64,000 nucleotides of DNA from RH-AL1 sp965214415 (GCA_965214415.1 CBDCBQ010000002.1:62001-126000), one strand, 5' to 3'; counted from the first letter of the stretch, positions 45,535 through 54,543 are shown. The notes: a model not told the origin generated them from the letters alone. Made by a program: numbers and translations.

Positions 45535-46580
45535 TGGGGCTCTGGCCGCTCGCGCGGCCGCTGCTGCATGCCCTCGACCCCGAGCGGTCGCACGATCTCA
45601 CGTTGCGCGCGCTCGCCGCGATGCCCCTGCCGGCGCCGGCGCCCGACGACCCGCGTCTCGCCGTCGAAGCATTCGGCCTGCGCTTCGCCAACCCGATCGG
45701 CTTGGCCGCCGGCTTCGATAAGAATGGCGCGATCGCCCACAAGACAGGCGCGCTCGGCTTCGGCTTCGCCGAGATCGGCACGCTGACACCGCTGCCCCAG
45801 CCCGGCAATCCGCGCCCGCGCCTGTTCCGCCTGCCCGAGCAGGGCGGCGTCATCAATCGGTTCGGCTTCAACAATCGCGGCCACGCGCATGCGCTCGCGC
45901 ATCTGCGCAAACCCGAGACCCCGCTCGGCATCAACATCGGCGCCAACAAGGACGCCGTCGACCGCATCGCCGACTACGTCGCCGGCATCCGCGCCTTCGT
46001 CGAGGTGGCGGACTACTTTGCCGTCAACGTATCCTCGCCCAACACGCCCGGCCTGCGCGACCTGCAAAAGCCCGACGCGCTCGACGAGCTGCTGGCCCGC
46101 GTGCTTGATGCCCGCGACGCGAAGGCCGAGATGTTCGGCTGGCGCCCGGTGCTGCTCAAGATCGCGCCCGATCTCTCGGATGGCGAACTCGACGGCATCG
46201 TCCGCGTCGCCCGCGCGCGCGCGATCGACGGGATGATCGTCTCGAACACGACGATCGCGCGGCCCACCGCCATCGCCGCGCACCGGCACGGCGGCGAGAC
46301 GGGCGGCCTGTCCGGGCGGCCCCTGTTCGATCTCTCGACGCGCACGCTCGCCGCGACCTCCCAGCGCGTCGAGCGGCAATTCCCGCTGATCGGCGTCGGC
46401 GGCGTCGACAGCGCCGATGCCGCCCTCGCCAAGATCGCCGCCGGCGCCAGCCTCGTGCAGCTTTATTCGGGTCTGGTGTTCCACGGCCCCGGTCTCGTCG
46501 CCGACATCAAGCGCGGCCTACTCGCCCGCCTCGACGGCGGCACGACGCTGGCGGCGCTGGTCGGCACATGGGCCGTTTGA
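45534..46580 (+). CDS. pyrD: Dihydroorotate dehydrogenase (class 2, quinone-dependent)
   Basis: 348 aa. Oxidises dihydroorotate to orotate in pyrimidine synthesis, at the membrane with quinone as acceptor. Class 2 features: N-terminal helical extension (LWPLARPLLHALDPERSH), IGLAAGFDKNGAIAHK, FMN site GGVINRFGFNNRGH, catalytic Ser in NVSSPNTPGLRDLQK, and ASLVQLYSGLVFHGPGLV near the C-terminus. Overlaps DUF952; followed by a long intergenic palindrome. Confidence 0.97.
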   Translation: MGLWPLARPLLHALDPERSHDLTLRALAAMPLPAPAPDDPRLAVEAFGLRFANPIGLAAGFDKNGAIAHKTGALGFGFAEIGTLTPLPQPGNPRPRLFRLPEQGGVINRFGFNNRGHAHALAHLRKPETPLGINIGANKDAVDRIADYVAGIRAFVEVADYFAVNVSSPNTPGLRDLQKPDALDELLARVLDARDAKAEMFGWRPVLLKIAPDLSDGELDGIVRVARARAIDGMIVSNTTIARPTAIAAHRHGGETGGLSGRPLFDLSTRTLAATSQRVERQFPLIGVGGVDSADAALAKIAAGASLVQLYSGLVFHGPGLVADIKRGLLARLDGGTTLAALVGTWAV

Positions 46581-46609
46581 TGCTCGAGTGTCCGCAGCGG
46601 GCGCGACCC

Positions 46610-46719
46610 CCTCATGGTGAGGAGGCGCGAAGCGCCGTCTCGAACCAGGAGGTCCAGGAGGCAGCATTCGTGGACCGCCTCGTGGTTCGAGACGCGCTCT
46701 CGCGTTCCTCGCCATGAGG
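46610..46719. repeat. Long intergenic palindrome (CCTCATGGTGAGG type)
   Basis: Left arm CCTCATGGTGAGGAGGCGCG, AGCGCCGTCTCGAACCAGGAGG and TCCA; right arm TGGACCGCCTCGTGGTTCGAGA then CGCGTTCCTCGCCATGAGG. The two arms of about 48 bases are near-perfect inverted repeats with a short centre (46666-46671). Similar repeats are common between genes in rhizobia (recalled, not searched). It sits after pyrD and before the DUF1007 gene. Confidence 0.8.
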
Positions 46720-46828
46720 CGACTTGAGCGTGGAGCGGACTCCCGAGGAGCGTCGCCCGCTGCCTCGCTTTAGCCAGAACCACGCGCGATAGTCGCCTTG
46801 CGCCGGGGGATTTGGCGAAGGGGACACG

Positions 46829-47479
46829 ATGCGGGCAAGTGCCTGGACGATCTTCGGCCTGCTGGCGCTCGCGCCGACGCTGGCGGTCACGCCCGTCCTC
46901 GCCCACCCCCACGTCTGGGTCGAGGCGCACGAGCAGGTGCTGTTCGACAAGGATGGCAAGGTCGACGGCATCCGCAACGATTGGGTGTTCGACGAGATGT
47001 ACTCGGCCTTCGCCGTGCAGGGTCTCGGCAAGCCGGGCGCGCTGGCAACCTCGAAAGAGCTGGCGCCGCTCGCCAAGACCAACGTCGAATCGCTGAAGGA
47101 CTTCGACTATTTCACCTACGCCAAGGTCGACGGGCACAAGCTCGTCTTCGGTGCGCCGACGGATTACGAGCTCGAGGAGCGAGCGGACAAGCGCGTCGTG
47201 CTGCACTTCACGCTGCCGCTCGAAACGCCGACCAAGACCGGCCACTTCCTCACCTTCCAGGTCTACGATCCGAGTTATTTCGTCGATTTCGAGCTGGCCA
47301 GCAAAGATCCCGTCGTGCTCGCCGACGCCCCGTCCGGCTGCTCGAAGACGGTACTCGGCGCCAACCCGCTCATCGTGCAGGACGGCAAGTCGCAGGCCAA
47401 GGCCTTCGACACCGGCCTCACCCCGAGCGACGACTTCGCGCTGAAGATGGCGAGCCGCACCATCGTGGCCTGCCCGTGA
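46829..47479 (+). CDS. DUF1007 family secreted protein
   Basis: 216 aa. Signal peptide MRASAWTIFGLLALAPTL..VLA, then HPHVWVEAHEQVLFDKDGK, the metal-binding-like HPH start of DUF1007, and NDWVFDEMYSAFAVQG, YFVDFELASKDPVVL. DUF1007 proteins occur next to NicO-type nickel/cobalt exporters and probably bind metal in the periplasm. Its stop overlaps the GTG start of the following nicO-like gene, supporting a joint function. Confidence 0.9.
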   Translation: MRASAWTIFGLLALAPTLAVTPVLAHPHVWVEAHEQVLFDKDGKVDGIRNDWVFDEMYSAFAVQGLGKPGALATSKELAPLAKTNVESLKDFDYFTYAKVDGHKLVFGAPTDYELEERADKRVVLHFTLPLETPTKTGHFLTFQVYDPSYFVDFELASKDPVVLADAPSGCSKTVLGANPLIVQDGKSQAKAFDTGLTPSDDFALKMASRTIVACP

Positions 47480-48594
47480 CAAGGTTTGGGCGCCTGCCGC
47501 TGGCCTGTCTCGCCATCATTTCTCTCGCGATCCTCGTCGCCGGCGATGCCTCGGCGCAGCTCGTGCACCACCCGTTCGCGGTCGGCGCCAGCGAGGGCGC
47601 GGTCGGCCATCAGAACGCGCTCGGCGCCTGGCTGCTCGGCCAGGAGAGCCACTTCTACCTGCAGCTGACCCAGGCGGTGCGCGCGACGCAGGCGAGCACG
47701 AGCGCCGCGATCGGCCTGATCGGGTTGAGCTTCGCCTACGGCGTGTTTCACGCGGCCGGCCCCGGCCACGGCAAGGCGGTGATCACCTCCTACATGGTCT
47801 CGAACGAGGTGGCGCTGCGCCGCGGGCTCGTCATCTCGTGTCTCGCCGCGATGCTGCAGGCCGTCATCGCCACCGCGATCGTCGGGATCGCGGCCTATGT
47901 GTTCGACGCCACCGCGTCGACGATGACCGCCGCCTCGCGGGCGATCGAGCTTGCCAGCTATCTCGGCATCGTCGCGCTCGGCCTCGCCCTCGCCTGGCGC
48001 AAGAGCCGCGCGCTGCTCGCGGCGCACCCCGCGCGGTGGCCGCTGGGGTCGCGCGCCGCGCGATCGGACCTCGCGCCGGCCTTCGCGGCCTTCGCCTTCG
48101 CGCCGGCCGGACCGGCGTTGCGGGCCGAGCCCCACACGGCCTGGGCTCCGGTTCAGCGCAGCCGTTTTGTCGCTGACGACGGCAGCGCGACGCACCGGCA
48201 TGGCGCCGGCTGCGACTGCATCCACATGCCGGACCCGGCCCTGCTCGCCGACGCACGCTTCGATTGGAAAGCCGCCGCGCTCGCCATCGTCACCGCCGGC
48301 GCCCGCCCCTGCTCCGGCGCGATCCTGGTGCTCGTGTTCGCGCTCGCGCAAGGCGTCTTCGCGATGGGCGTCGCCGCCGCCTTCGCGATGGCGCTCGGCA
48401 CGGCGGTGACGACCGGCGCGCTCGCGACCTTCGCGGTACTGGCCAAGGATGCCGCCGTGCGGTTCTTGGGGACCGGCTCGCCCCGCGCCGCGCTCGTCGG
48501 GCGCCTCGTCGAGGTCGCCGCCGCGTTCGGCGTGCTGCTGTTCGGCCTCGCCCTGCTCGTCGCCGCCCTCGGCGGCGTCCACGCCGGCGGCTGA
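47476..48594 (+). CDS. Nickel/cobalt exporter-like NicO/RcnA membrane protein
   Basis: 372 aa from the GTG at 47476. Signal-like first segment, then SFAYGVFHAAGPGHGKAVIT, the conserved HAAGPGHGK motif, SYMVSNEVALRRGLVISCLA, and a second half with VTAGARPCSGAILVLVFALA (RPCSGA motif). A His/Cys-rich cytoplasmic or periplasmic loop between them reads THRHGAGCDCIHMPDPA and may bind Ni or Co. About seven membrane segments. Coupled to the DUF1007 gene. The metal is inferred from the family. Confidence 0.92.
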   Translation: MTRFGRLPLACLAIISLAILVAGDASAQLVHHPFAVGASEGAVGHQNALGAWLLGQESHFYLQLTQAVRATQASTSAAIGLIGLSFAYGVFHAAGPGHGKAVITSYMVSNEVALRRGLVISCLAAMLQAVIATAIVGIAAYVFDATASTMTAASRAIELASYLGIVALGLALAWRKSRALLAAHPARWPLGSRAARSDLAPAFAAFAFAPAGPALRAEPHTAWAPVQRSRFVADDGSATHRHGAGCDCIHMPDPALLADARFDWKAAALAIVTAGARPCSGAILVLVFALAQGVFAMGVAAAFAMALGTAVTTGALATFAVLAKDAAVRFLGTGSPRAALVGRLVEVAAAFGVLLFGLALLVAALGGVHAGG

Positions 48595-48608
48595 GGCTTA
48601 TCCTCTCC

Positions 48609-48623
48609 CCCCGCTTCGCGGGG
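48609..48623. terminator. Hairpin between convergent genes, possible bidirectional terminator
   Basis: CCCCGCTTCGCGGGG forms a 5-bp stem with a CTTCG loop between the end of the NicO-like gene and the end of pabC. No long U-tract is present, so termination strength is uncertain. Confidence 0.45.
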
Positions 48624-48629
48624 AAGGAT

Positions 48630-49538
48630 CTACCGCTCCGCCAGCGTGCGCGGATCGATGCCGGTTTCAGCGCGCACGAGGCGCGCCATATGCGCGATGA
48701 TCGCCTCGGCGCGCGCGCCGGCCGAGACGCGGACCTTGCGGCCGATCGCGCGCACCGGCGCGACGAGGCGCAGGCTGTTCGTCACCAAAACCTCGTCGGC
48801 GCGCTCGAGATCGTCCGGCGACAACGTGCGCTCGATCGGTTCGAGGCCGAGGTCGTCGCAGGTTTGCAGCAAGACGCCGCGCGCGATGCCTGGCACGATC
48901 CCATCCTCGACCGGCGGCGTGACGAGCGTATCGCCGATCAGCACGAAGAGATTGCCGACGCTCGTGCAGGCGACGCGGCCGCGCGTGTCGAGAAACAGCG
49001 CATCGTCGCAGCCGGCCGTTAGCGCCTCGCGGCTCGCCAGCACGCCGTCCAGATAATTGAGGCTCTTCATTCGCGCGACCGGCGAGGTCTCGTTGCGGCG
49101 GATCGCGGTCACGTGCAGCTTGAGCGGCGCGAACAGCGCCTGCGGCCGTGGCGGCGTCATCGACGCGAGCAGGCTCGGCTTGGCCTCGGTCGGCGGCGCG
49201 AGGCCGCGCGGGCCGACGCCGCGCGTGAGCGTAAGGCGGAGCGTCCCATGCGTCGTTTGCATAAGAAGAGCCGTGATCGCGGCCTCGATCCGGGCGGGAT
49301 CGACCGCGAAGCCCAGCGTCGCCGCGGCGGCGACGAGCCGCGCGACATGGGCGGCCCGCCAAACCATCGTGCCGGCGAGGACGAGCGACGTGTCGAACAC
49401 GCCATCGCCAAGCAGAAGGCCGCGATCGGCCATGTCGAAGGTGACGCGGCTCGTCGGATAGAGGGTCCCGTCAAGCCAGAAGATGACGCGCCTCCCGCTC
49501 CCGCGCGAAGGCCTTCGCCATCGCCAGGAAATTGCCAA
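48630..49538 (-). CDS. pabC: Aminotransferase class IV, probable aminodeoxychorismate lyase
   Basis: PLP enzyme of fold type IV: GLLLGDGVFDTSLVLAGTMV, Arg in LRLTLTRGVGPRGL, PLP Lys in SPVARMKSLNYLDGVLASRE and the TSVGNLFVLIGDTLVTPP segment. With pabA and pabB just upstream it most likely releases 4-aminobenzoate from aminodeoxychorismate; branched-chain or D-amino-acid transaminase is the alternative. The only ATG in frame (49538) overlaps pabA by 68 bases. A GGGAGG six bases before an ATC at 49484 suggests that translation may really begin there (IFWLDGTLYP), at a non-standard codon. Confidence 0.85.
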   Translation of the reverse strand: MAISWRWRRPSRGSGRRVIFWLDGTLYPTSRVTFDMADRGLLLGDGVFDTSLVLAGTMVWRAAHVARLVAAAATLGFAVDPARIEAAITALLMQTTHGTLRLTLTRGVGPRGLAPPTEAKPSLLASMTPPRPQALFAPLKLHVTAIRRNETSPVARMKSLNYLDGVLASREALTAGCDDALFLDTRGRVACTSVGNLFVLIGDTLVTPPVEDGIVPGIARGVLLQTCDDLGLEPIERTLSPDDLERADEVLVTNSLRLVAPVRAIGRKVRVSAGARAEAIIAHMARLVRAETGIDPRTLAER

Positions 49539-50082
49539 ACAGCCTGGACCCCGAGGGGGTCAGGATCGACTCGGGATGAAACTGCACGCCCCAGATAGGC
49601 CGCGACTTGTGCGACAAGGCCATGACCTCGCCCTCGGCCGACCAGGCATCGATCGCGAGGTGCTCGCCCATCGCAGGCGTCGGCTCGACGATCAGCGAAT
49701 GGTAGCGCCCGACCGGCAGCGGGTCGGGCAGACCGGCGAACAGGCCCGTGCGCTCGTGCGAGATGTGCGAGGCGAGCCCATGCATCGGATGGCGCGCCCG
49801 CGCGACGCGCCCGCCGAACATCGCGCCGATGCACTGATGGCCGAGGCACACGCCGAGGATCGGAGTGCGGGTGCCGAGCGCGGCGATCACGTCGTTCGAG
49901 ATGCCCGCCTGGGCCGGCGTGCACGGGCCGGGCGAGATGACGATCGCCTCGGGCGCGAGGCGGCCGATGTCGGCGAGCGTCAACGCGTCGTTGCGCGCGA
50001 CCTCGACATCGGCGCCGAGCACGGCGAAGTAGCGCGCGACGTTGTGGACGAAGCTGTCGTAATTATCGATGACGAGGATCAC
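49471..50082 (-). CDS. pabA: Aminodeoxychorismate synthase glutaminase subunit (PabA/TrpG type)
   Basis: 203 aa from a GTG at 50082 that overlaps the pabB stop. Starts VILVIDNYDSFVHNVARYF; oxyanion region EAIVISPGPCTPAQAGIS, nucleophile Cys in ILGVCLGHQCIGAMFG, and the His-Glu pair in IWGVQFHPESILTPSG. Supplies ammonia from glutamine to chorismate. The neighbour PabB is of the PABA type, so I favour folate over tryptophan synthesis. Confidence 0.93.
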   Translation of the reverse strand: MILVIDNYDSFVHNVARYFAVLGADVEVARNDALTLADIGRLAPEAIVISPGPCTPAQAGISNDVIAALGTRTPILGVCLGHQCIGAMFGGRVARARHPMHGLASHISHERTGLFAGLPDPLPVGRYHSLIVEPTPAMGEHLAIDAWSAEGEVMALSHKSRPIWGVQFHPESILTPSGSRLFGNFLAMAKAFAREREARHLLA

Positions 50083-51470
50083 GCGTCGGCCTCGGCCGGC
50101 GCGCCCGCGGGCATCGCGGCGAACGCGTCGAAGATGCGGTGCGCCTTGACGAGCGTCTCCTCGTATTCGGCATCGGGGTCGGACAGCATCGTGATGCCGC
50201 CGCCGGTGCGCAGCTCGATCGTTTGGTCGTCCACCACCAGCGTGCGGATCGCGACGTTGAGCGCGACGTCGCCATCGAAGCCCACCGCGCCGATCGCCCC
50301 GCAATAGATGCCGCGCGGCCCACCCTCGATCTCGCCGATGATCTCCATCGCGCGCAGCTTCGGCGCGCCGGTGATCGAGCCGCCGGGAAAGGTCGCGGCG
50401 AGCAGATCGACATTGTCCGCGCCGTCGCGCAGCGTGCCCGTCACGACCGAGACGAGATGATGCAGCCCGGCATAGCTCTCGAGACCGCAGAGCATCGGCA
50501 CCTCGACGGAAGCAGGCACGCACACCTTGGCGAGATCGTTGCGCAGCAAATCGACGATCATCACGTTTTCCGCGCGATCCTTGCGCGAGGCGAGCAGCGC
50601 CGCGCGTTGCGCGCGGTCGGCGCTCGCGTCGTCGAGCCGGCGCGCGGTGCCCTTGATCGGCCGCGTCTCGACCGCGCCGCCGGCCGTGCGCAAAAACAGC
50701 TCCGGCGAGGAGGATAGGATCTTTCGCGCGCCGCAGTCCAAATAGGCCGCGAACGGGGCCGGGTTGGCGGCGCGCAGCGTCTGGTAGAGCCGCCAGGGGT
50801 CCGCGCCCGGCGGCAGGTCGGCGACGAAACGCTGGGCGATGTTGGCCTGATAGATGTCGCCGGCGCGGATCAGCGCCTGCACGCGTTCGATGCCGTCGCG
50901 GAAGGCCGCGCGCGTGATGGTTGGTTGCCACTCTATGGCGGGCGGGGTCCGGCGGTCCGCAAGAGCTGGTGACGCCAGCAAGCGCGCGAAGACATCGAGC
51001 CGCGCCTCGGCACGCGAGGTCGCATCGACGGCGGGCAGGCCGGAGGCGATGAGCCAGCAGGCCCGCGCTTCATGGTCGAACGCCAGCACCACATCGTGAA
51101 ACGCCAGATGCACGTCGTCGCCCTGCGCGAGCGTTGGCGGGGCGCGGCCCTCGAGCGTCCAGCCGAGCTCATAGCAGAACACGCCGATCGCGCCGCCCTG
51201 GAACGGCGGCAAGCCGGGCACGCGCTCGACGCGACGGGCGGCAAGGCGCTCGCGAAGGGCGGCCATCGGCGCCGTGCGTTCGGGCGCGCCGTCCCAGAAG
51301 GCCGCGCCGCGCCGTACCGTGAAGATGCCGAACGGGTCGGCGGCCAAATACGAGAAGCGGCCGAGCGTCGGATGCGGCATGGCGCTGTCGAGCAGGCACA
51401 GGCCCGGCAGGCCGGCGAGGCGGGAGGCCGCCTCGATCGGATCGATCCATTCGATCTGCCGGTGTCGCAT
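50079..51470 (-). CDS. pabB: Aminodeoxychorismate synthase component I
   Basis: 463 aa. C-terminal chorismate-binding domain with GDIYQANIAQRFVADLPPGA, ILSSSPELFLRT, VETRPIKGTARRLDDA (the PIKGT motif with the Lys typical of PabB), ENVMIVDLLRNDLAKVC and FPGGSITGAPKLRAMEII. First gene of pabB-pabA-pabC, all coupled. Makes 4-amino-4-deoxychorismate for folate. No feedback-inhibition LLES motif of TrpE is evident at the N-terminus (I see LLDSAMPHPTLGRFSYLA, a related form). Confidence 0.93.
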   Translation of the reverse strand: MRHRQIEWIDPIEAASRLAGLPGLCLLDSAMPHPTLGRFSYLAADPFGIFTVRRGAAFWDGAPERTAPMAALRERLAARRVERVPGLPPFQGGAIGVFCYELGWTLEGRAPPTLAQGDDVHLAFHDVVLAFDHEARACWLIASGLPAVDATSRAEARLDVFARLLASPALADRRTPPAIEWQPTITRAAFRDGIERVQALIRAGDIYQANIAQRFVADLPPGADPWRLYQTLRAANPAPFAAYLDCGARKILSSSPELFLRTAGGAVETRPIKGTARRLDDASADRAQRAALLASRKDRAENVMIVDLLRNDLAKVCVPASVEVPMLCGLESYAGLHHLVSVVTGTLRDGADNVDLLAATFPGGSITGAPKLRAMEIIGEIEGGPRGIYCGAIGAVGFDGDVALNVAIRTLVVDDQTIELRTGGGITMLSDPDAEYEETLVKAHRIFDAFAAMPAGAPAEADA

Positions 51471-51601
51471 CGCCCATCCCCGCCGGGGCGGTGCCGCCGG
51501 CTTGCAGGTACTAAGGACGATCGACCCGCCCTTTCAAGGGCATGCGACCGCGATGGATCGTTTCGGGCCGCGACCGGTTTGGCGGCGGCAAGGAGAACGA
51601 T

Positions 51602-52429
51602 ATGCGCACGCTCGAGATCGGCGGGATCGCCGTCCCAGTCCTCGGCCAGGGCACGTGGCGGATGGGCGAGGACAAGGCCAGGGCCGCGACGGAGGCCAAG
51701 GCGCTCCTCGCCGGGCTCGACGCTGGCATGACGCTGATCGACACCGCCGAGATGTATGGCGGCGGCAACACAGAGAGCTTCCTCGGCGAGGCGCTAGCGG
51801 GGCGGCGCGACGAGGTCTTCCTTGTCAGCAAGGCCTATCCGCAGCACGGCTCGCGCGCGGGCCTAGCCAAGGCCTGCGAGGGCAGCCTGCGGCGGCTCAA
51901 GACCGATCGGCTCGACCTCTACCTCCTGCATTGGCCGGGCAGCGTGCCGATCGGCGAGACGGTCGCGGGCCTGCAGGCGCTGGTGGCGGCGGGCAAGATC
52001 CGCGCGTGGGGCGTCAGCAATTTCGATGTCGACGACATGGAGGGCGTGGTCGCCGCGGGCGGCGACGACTGCGCGACGAACCAGATCCTCTACAACGTGA
52101 CGCGACGCGGGCCGGACTACGACTTGGCCGATTGGCTTGCCGAGCAGCGCGTGCCGCTGATGGCCTACAGCCCGGTCGAGCAGGGGCGGCTGCCGCGCGG
52201 CGGCGCTCTCGCCGAGATCGCCGGCAATCACGCGGCGACCGCGTATCAGGTCGCGCTCGCCTGGCTGCTCGCCAGGCCCAACGTGATCGCGATCCCGAAG
52301 GCGGCGAGCCTCGCGCATGTGGCGGAAAACCGCGCCGCCGCCGACCTCGCGCTCGATGCCGCCGACCTCGCGGCGCTCGACGCTGCGTTCCCGCCGCCGA
52401 CGCGCAGGCAACACCTGGCGATGCTATAA
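51602..52429 (+). CDS. Aldo/keto reductase
   Basis: 275 aa from ATG 51602 (AAGGAG upstream; the frame is open to 51542). AKR barrel: GMTLIDTAEMYGGGNTESFL with catalytic Asp and Tyr, Lys in VFLVSKAYPQHG, His in LDLYLLHWPGSV, and IRAWGVSNFD. C-terminal IAIPKAASLAHVAENRAA is the NADPH-binding part. Substrate unknown. It is divergent from pabB. Confidence 0.93.
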   Translation: MRTLEIGGIAVPVLGQGTWRMGEDKARAATEAKALLAGLDAGMTLIDTAEMYGGGNTESFLGEALAGRRDEVFLVSKAYPQHGSRAGLAKACEGSLRRLKTDRLDLYLLHWPGSVPIGETVAGLQALVAAGKIRAWGVSNFDVDDMEGVVAAGGDDCATNQILYNVTRRGPDYDLADWLAEQRVPLMAYSPVEQGRLPRGGALAEIAGNHAATAYQVALAWLLARPNVIAIPKAASLAHVAENRAAADLALDAADLAALDAAFPPPTRRQHLAML

Positions 52430-52524
52430 CCGCGCCGACATCGCGCTGTGAGCACCGCCATGGTAAATGCTTTATTAAGCGCGATACGACACAACCACAG
52501 CGACGCAACAGACGCTGATTCGCC

Positions 52525-53868
52525 ATGATGCTTTTTGCTCGGATCGCTTTCGGTACCGCGGTGGCCCTGGCCTCGACCGTCGCTGTGCCGGCGCGCGCGC
52601 AGCAGCCGATCAGCCCGCTGCTGAGCGCCGGGCAGATGACCGTCCGCGGTCTCGCGCGGCGCGGGCCCACCCTCGGCGTGCGGCAGGTGATCACGCCGCT
52701 CTCGGGCATCGAAAATCCCGGCGATGTCGGGCGACGCGCGCACACCCATTTCCGAGTTGTCGTCCAGCCGCAGGCGGCTGGCGCCCCAGCGACGGGCGCG
52801 ACGCCCAAGGTCGGACCGCCCTACCCGGGCTATCTGGTCGAGACGCCCGCCTCGCTCGCCTGCATCTATCACCTGACGGTGCTCACGGCCGGCTGCAATC
52901 CCAATATCGCGACCACGGTCGCGAGCGGCGGCAGCCGGATGATCGCGATCGTCGATGCCTACGATCTACCGACGGCGCAGACAGACCTGCAGACGTTCTC
53001 GAACCAGTTCGGGCTCCCCGCCGCCAATCTTCGGGTCGTCTACGCGTCCGGCACGCAGCCGACGCTCGACAAGGGCTGGGCGATGGAGGAGGCGCTCGAC
53101 ATCGAGATGGCGCATGCGATGGCGCCCAGCGCGCAGATCGCGTTGGTCGAGGCCGCCTCGAACAACTTCGACGATCTCATGGCCGCCGTCGACGTCGCCT
53201 ATAACCTGGTTCAGGCCGCCGGGGGCGGCGAGATCTCGATGAGCTTCGGCAGCAGCGAGTTCTCCGACGAGACCGCCTACGAGACGCATTTCGCGAAACC
53301 GGGCCTCGTCGTCTTTTATGCCTCGACAGGCGACAGCGCCGGCACCGAATACCCGTCCACCTCGCCGAACGTCGTCGCGGTCGGCGGCACGGCCACCTCG
53401 CGCGAGACGCTCAATCCCGCCAGCGTCGGCGACTTCCTGCAGGAGACGGCCTGGGCCGACGCCGGCAGCGGACTGAGCTCGGTGTTCCAGCGCCCCGCCT
53501 ACCAACATTCGCTCAGCGCGCGCACCCTGTACACGAATGGGCGCGCCGTGCCGGACGTGGCGGCGGTTGCCAGCAACCTCACCCCGGTCTGGATCTATTG
53601 CGGCACCTCGTGCGGCTCGCAGGGCTGGTACACGGTCGCGGGTACGAGCGTCGCGTCGCCGCTGATGGCGGGGATGGCGAACAAGTGGGGCACGTTCCGC
53701 CAGGGCTCGCAAGCGGAACTCACGTATCTCTACTCGACCGCGGCGGCGCGAGCGGCGTTCTTCAACGTCGTCGATGGAGTCTGCGGCCCGGCGGCGGGCT
53801 ATTTCGCCGCGAGAGGCTACGACCTCTGCACGGGGCTCGGCGCGCCGCGCTCGGCGAGAGCGTTTTGA
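52525..53868 (+). CDS. Sedolisin-like (S53) secreted serine-carboxyl peptidase
   Basis: 447 aa with signal peptide (LFARIAFGTAVALASTVA, cleavage near ARA). Catalytic set of S53 enzymes: Glu and Asp in GWAMEEALDIEMAHAMAPSA (E-x3-D), oxyanion Asp in VVFYASTGDSAGTEYPS, and Ser in YTVAGTSVASPLMAGMAN. The N-terminal propeptide is much shorter than usual (about 70-80 residues before the core). The C-terminal calcium site region DLCTGLGAP is present. Exported acid-type endopeptidase. It is 96 bases from the aldo/keto reductase. Confidence 0.9.
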   Translation: MMLFARIAFGTAVALASTVAVPARAQQPISPLLSAGQMTVRGLARRGPTLGVRQVITPLSGIENPGDVGRRAHTHFRVVVQPQAAGAPATGATPKVGPPYPGYLVETPASLACIYHLTVLTAGCNPNIATTVASGGSRMIAIVDAYDLPTAQTDLQTFSNQFGLPAANLRVVYASGTQPTLDKGWAMEEALDIEMAHAMAPSAQIALVEAASNNFDDLMAAVDVAYNLVQAAGGGEISMSFGSSEFSDETAYETHFAKPGLVVFYASTGDSAGTEYPSTSPNVVAVGGTATSRETLNPASVGDFLQETAWADAGSGLSSVFQRPAYQHSLSARTLYTNGRAVPDVAAVASNLTPVWIYCGTSCGSQGWYTVAGTSVASPLMAGMANKWGTFRQGSQAELTYLYSTAAARAAFFNVVDGVCGPAAGYFAARGYDLCTGLGAPRSARAF

Positions 53869-53914
53869 CCGGCCTGCCGGGTACGGCGGTCCCTTGCGCG
53901 GTTCGGAGCCCGTG

Positions 53915-54133
53915 ATGACGGATATCGAGGACAAGACGACGCTGCTGCGTCGCGCGATCGCCGGCGAAAGCCTCACGCTCGACAGCGAGATCCACTCGCT
54001 GCAGGTGCTGACGCAAGTCGCCGTGGTCTTGCAAGCGGACGCCAACCTCGCGATCCGCAACGCCGAGTTGATGACGCCAATCGAGCGCGCCAGCGTCGCC
54101 AGCGCCGGTCGCGGTCGGATCGTCTTTCTCTAG
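53915..54133 (+). CDS. Small hypothetical protein
   Basis: 72 aa: MTDIEDKTTLLRRAIAGESL, then LQVLTQVAVVLQADANLAIR, ending SAGRGRIVFL. Mostly helical, no membrane segment. The frame is open upstream to 53774, but the ATG at 53915 is the first that does not overlap the peptidase gene. No family recognised; no neighbour suggests a role beyond the peptidase and CsbD genes. Confidence 0.45.
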   Translation: MTDIEDKTTLLRRAIAGESLTLDSEIHSLQVLTQVAVVLQADANLAIRNAELMTPIERASVASAGRGRIVFL

Positions 54134-54143
54134 GAAGACGTGC

Positions 54144-54479
54144 TCAGCTCGACGTGAGCTGCGCCAGGACGTAGCCGACAAGCGCGGCAATCAGCAGCGC
54201 GATGAGCGGACGCGCGCTGACCTCGCGCTCGATCGTCTCCTTCATCGGACCAGCGGCATCGCGTGCCGACTTGATGACCCGCTCCGTCGAATCCGCGACG
54301 TCCGAGAACGAGTCGGAGAGGCTGTCCTTGGCCTGACCGTAAAGGTTCTGCGCGGTGCCGGCGGCCTGCCGGACGTTGCCGCTGGCCTCGGTATGCGGAT
54401 CGCCGACCGCGTCGCCGATGGCCGCCTCGGCCTTGCCGACTGTCTCTTTCGCCTTGCCGGTGAAACGATCCGGATCCAT
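54144..54479 (-). CDS. CsbD-like/DUF883-type membrane stress protein
   Basis: 111 aa. CsbD-like N-terminus (MDPDRFTGKAKETVGKAEAA, IGDAVGDPHTEASGNVRQAA), a central amphipathic helix SLSDSFSDVADSTERVIKSA, and a C-terminal membrane helix LIALLIAALVGYVLAQL typical of DUF883/ElaB-type proteins. Such proteins are often induced by stress; the molecular role is unclear. It is followed on the same strand by nothing and preceded by the YihY gene (65 bases). Confidence 0.88.
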   Translation of the reverse strand: MDPDRFTGKAKETVGKAEAAIGDAVGDPHTEASGNVRQAAGTAQNLYGQAKDSLSDSFSDVADSTERVIKSARDAAGPMKETIEREVSARPLIALLIAALVGYVLAQLTSS

Positions 54480-54543
54480 GTCGGCCTCCCTCTTTGTGTC
54501 TAGGGTGCAGATATGGCGCGGCTTTCCAGCCCAGCAATAGGCC

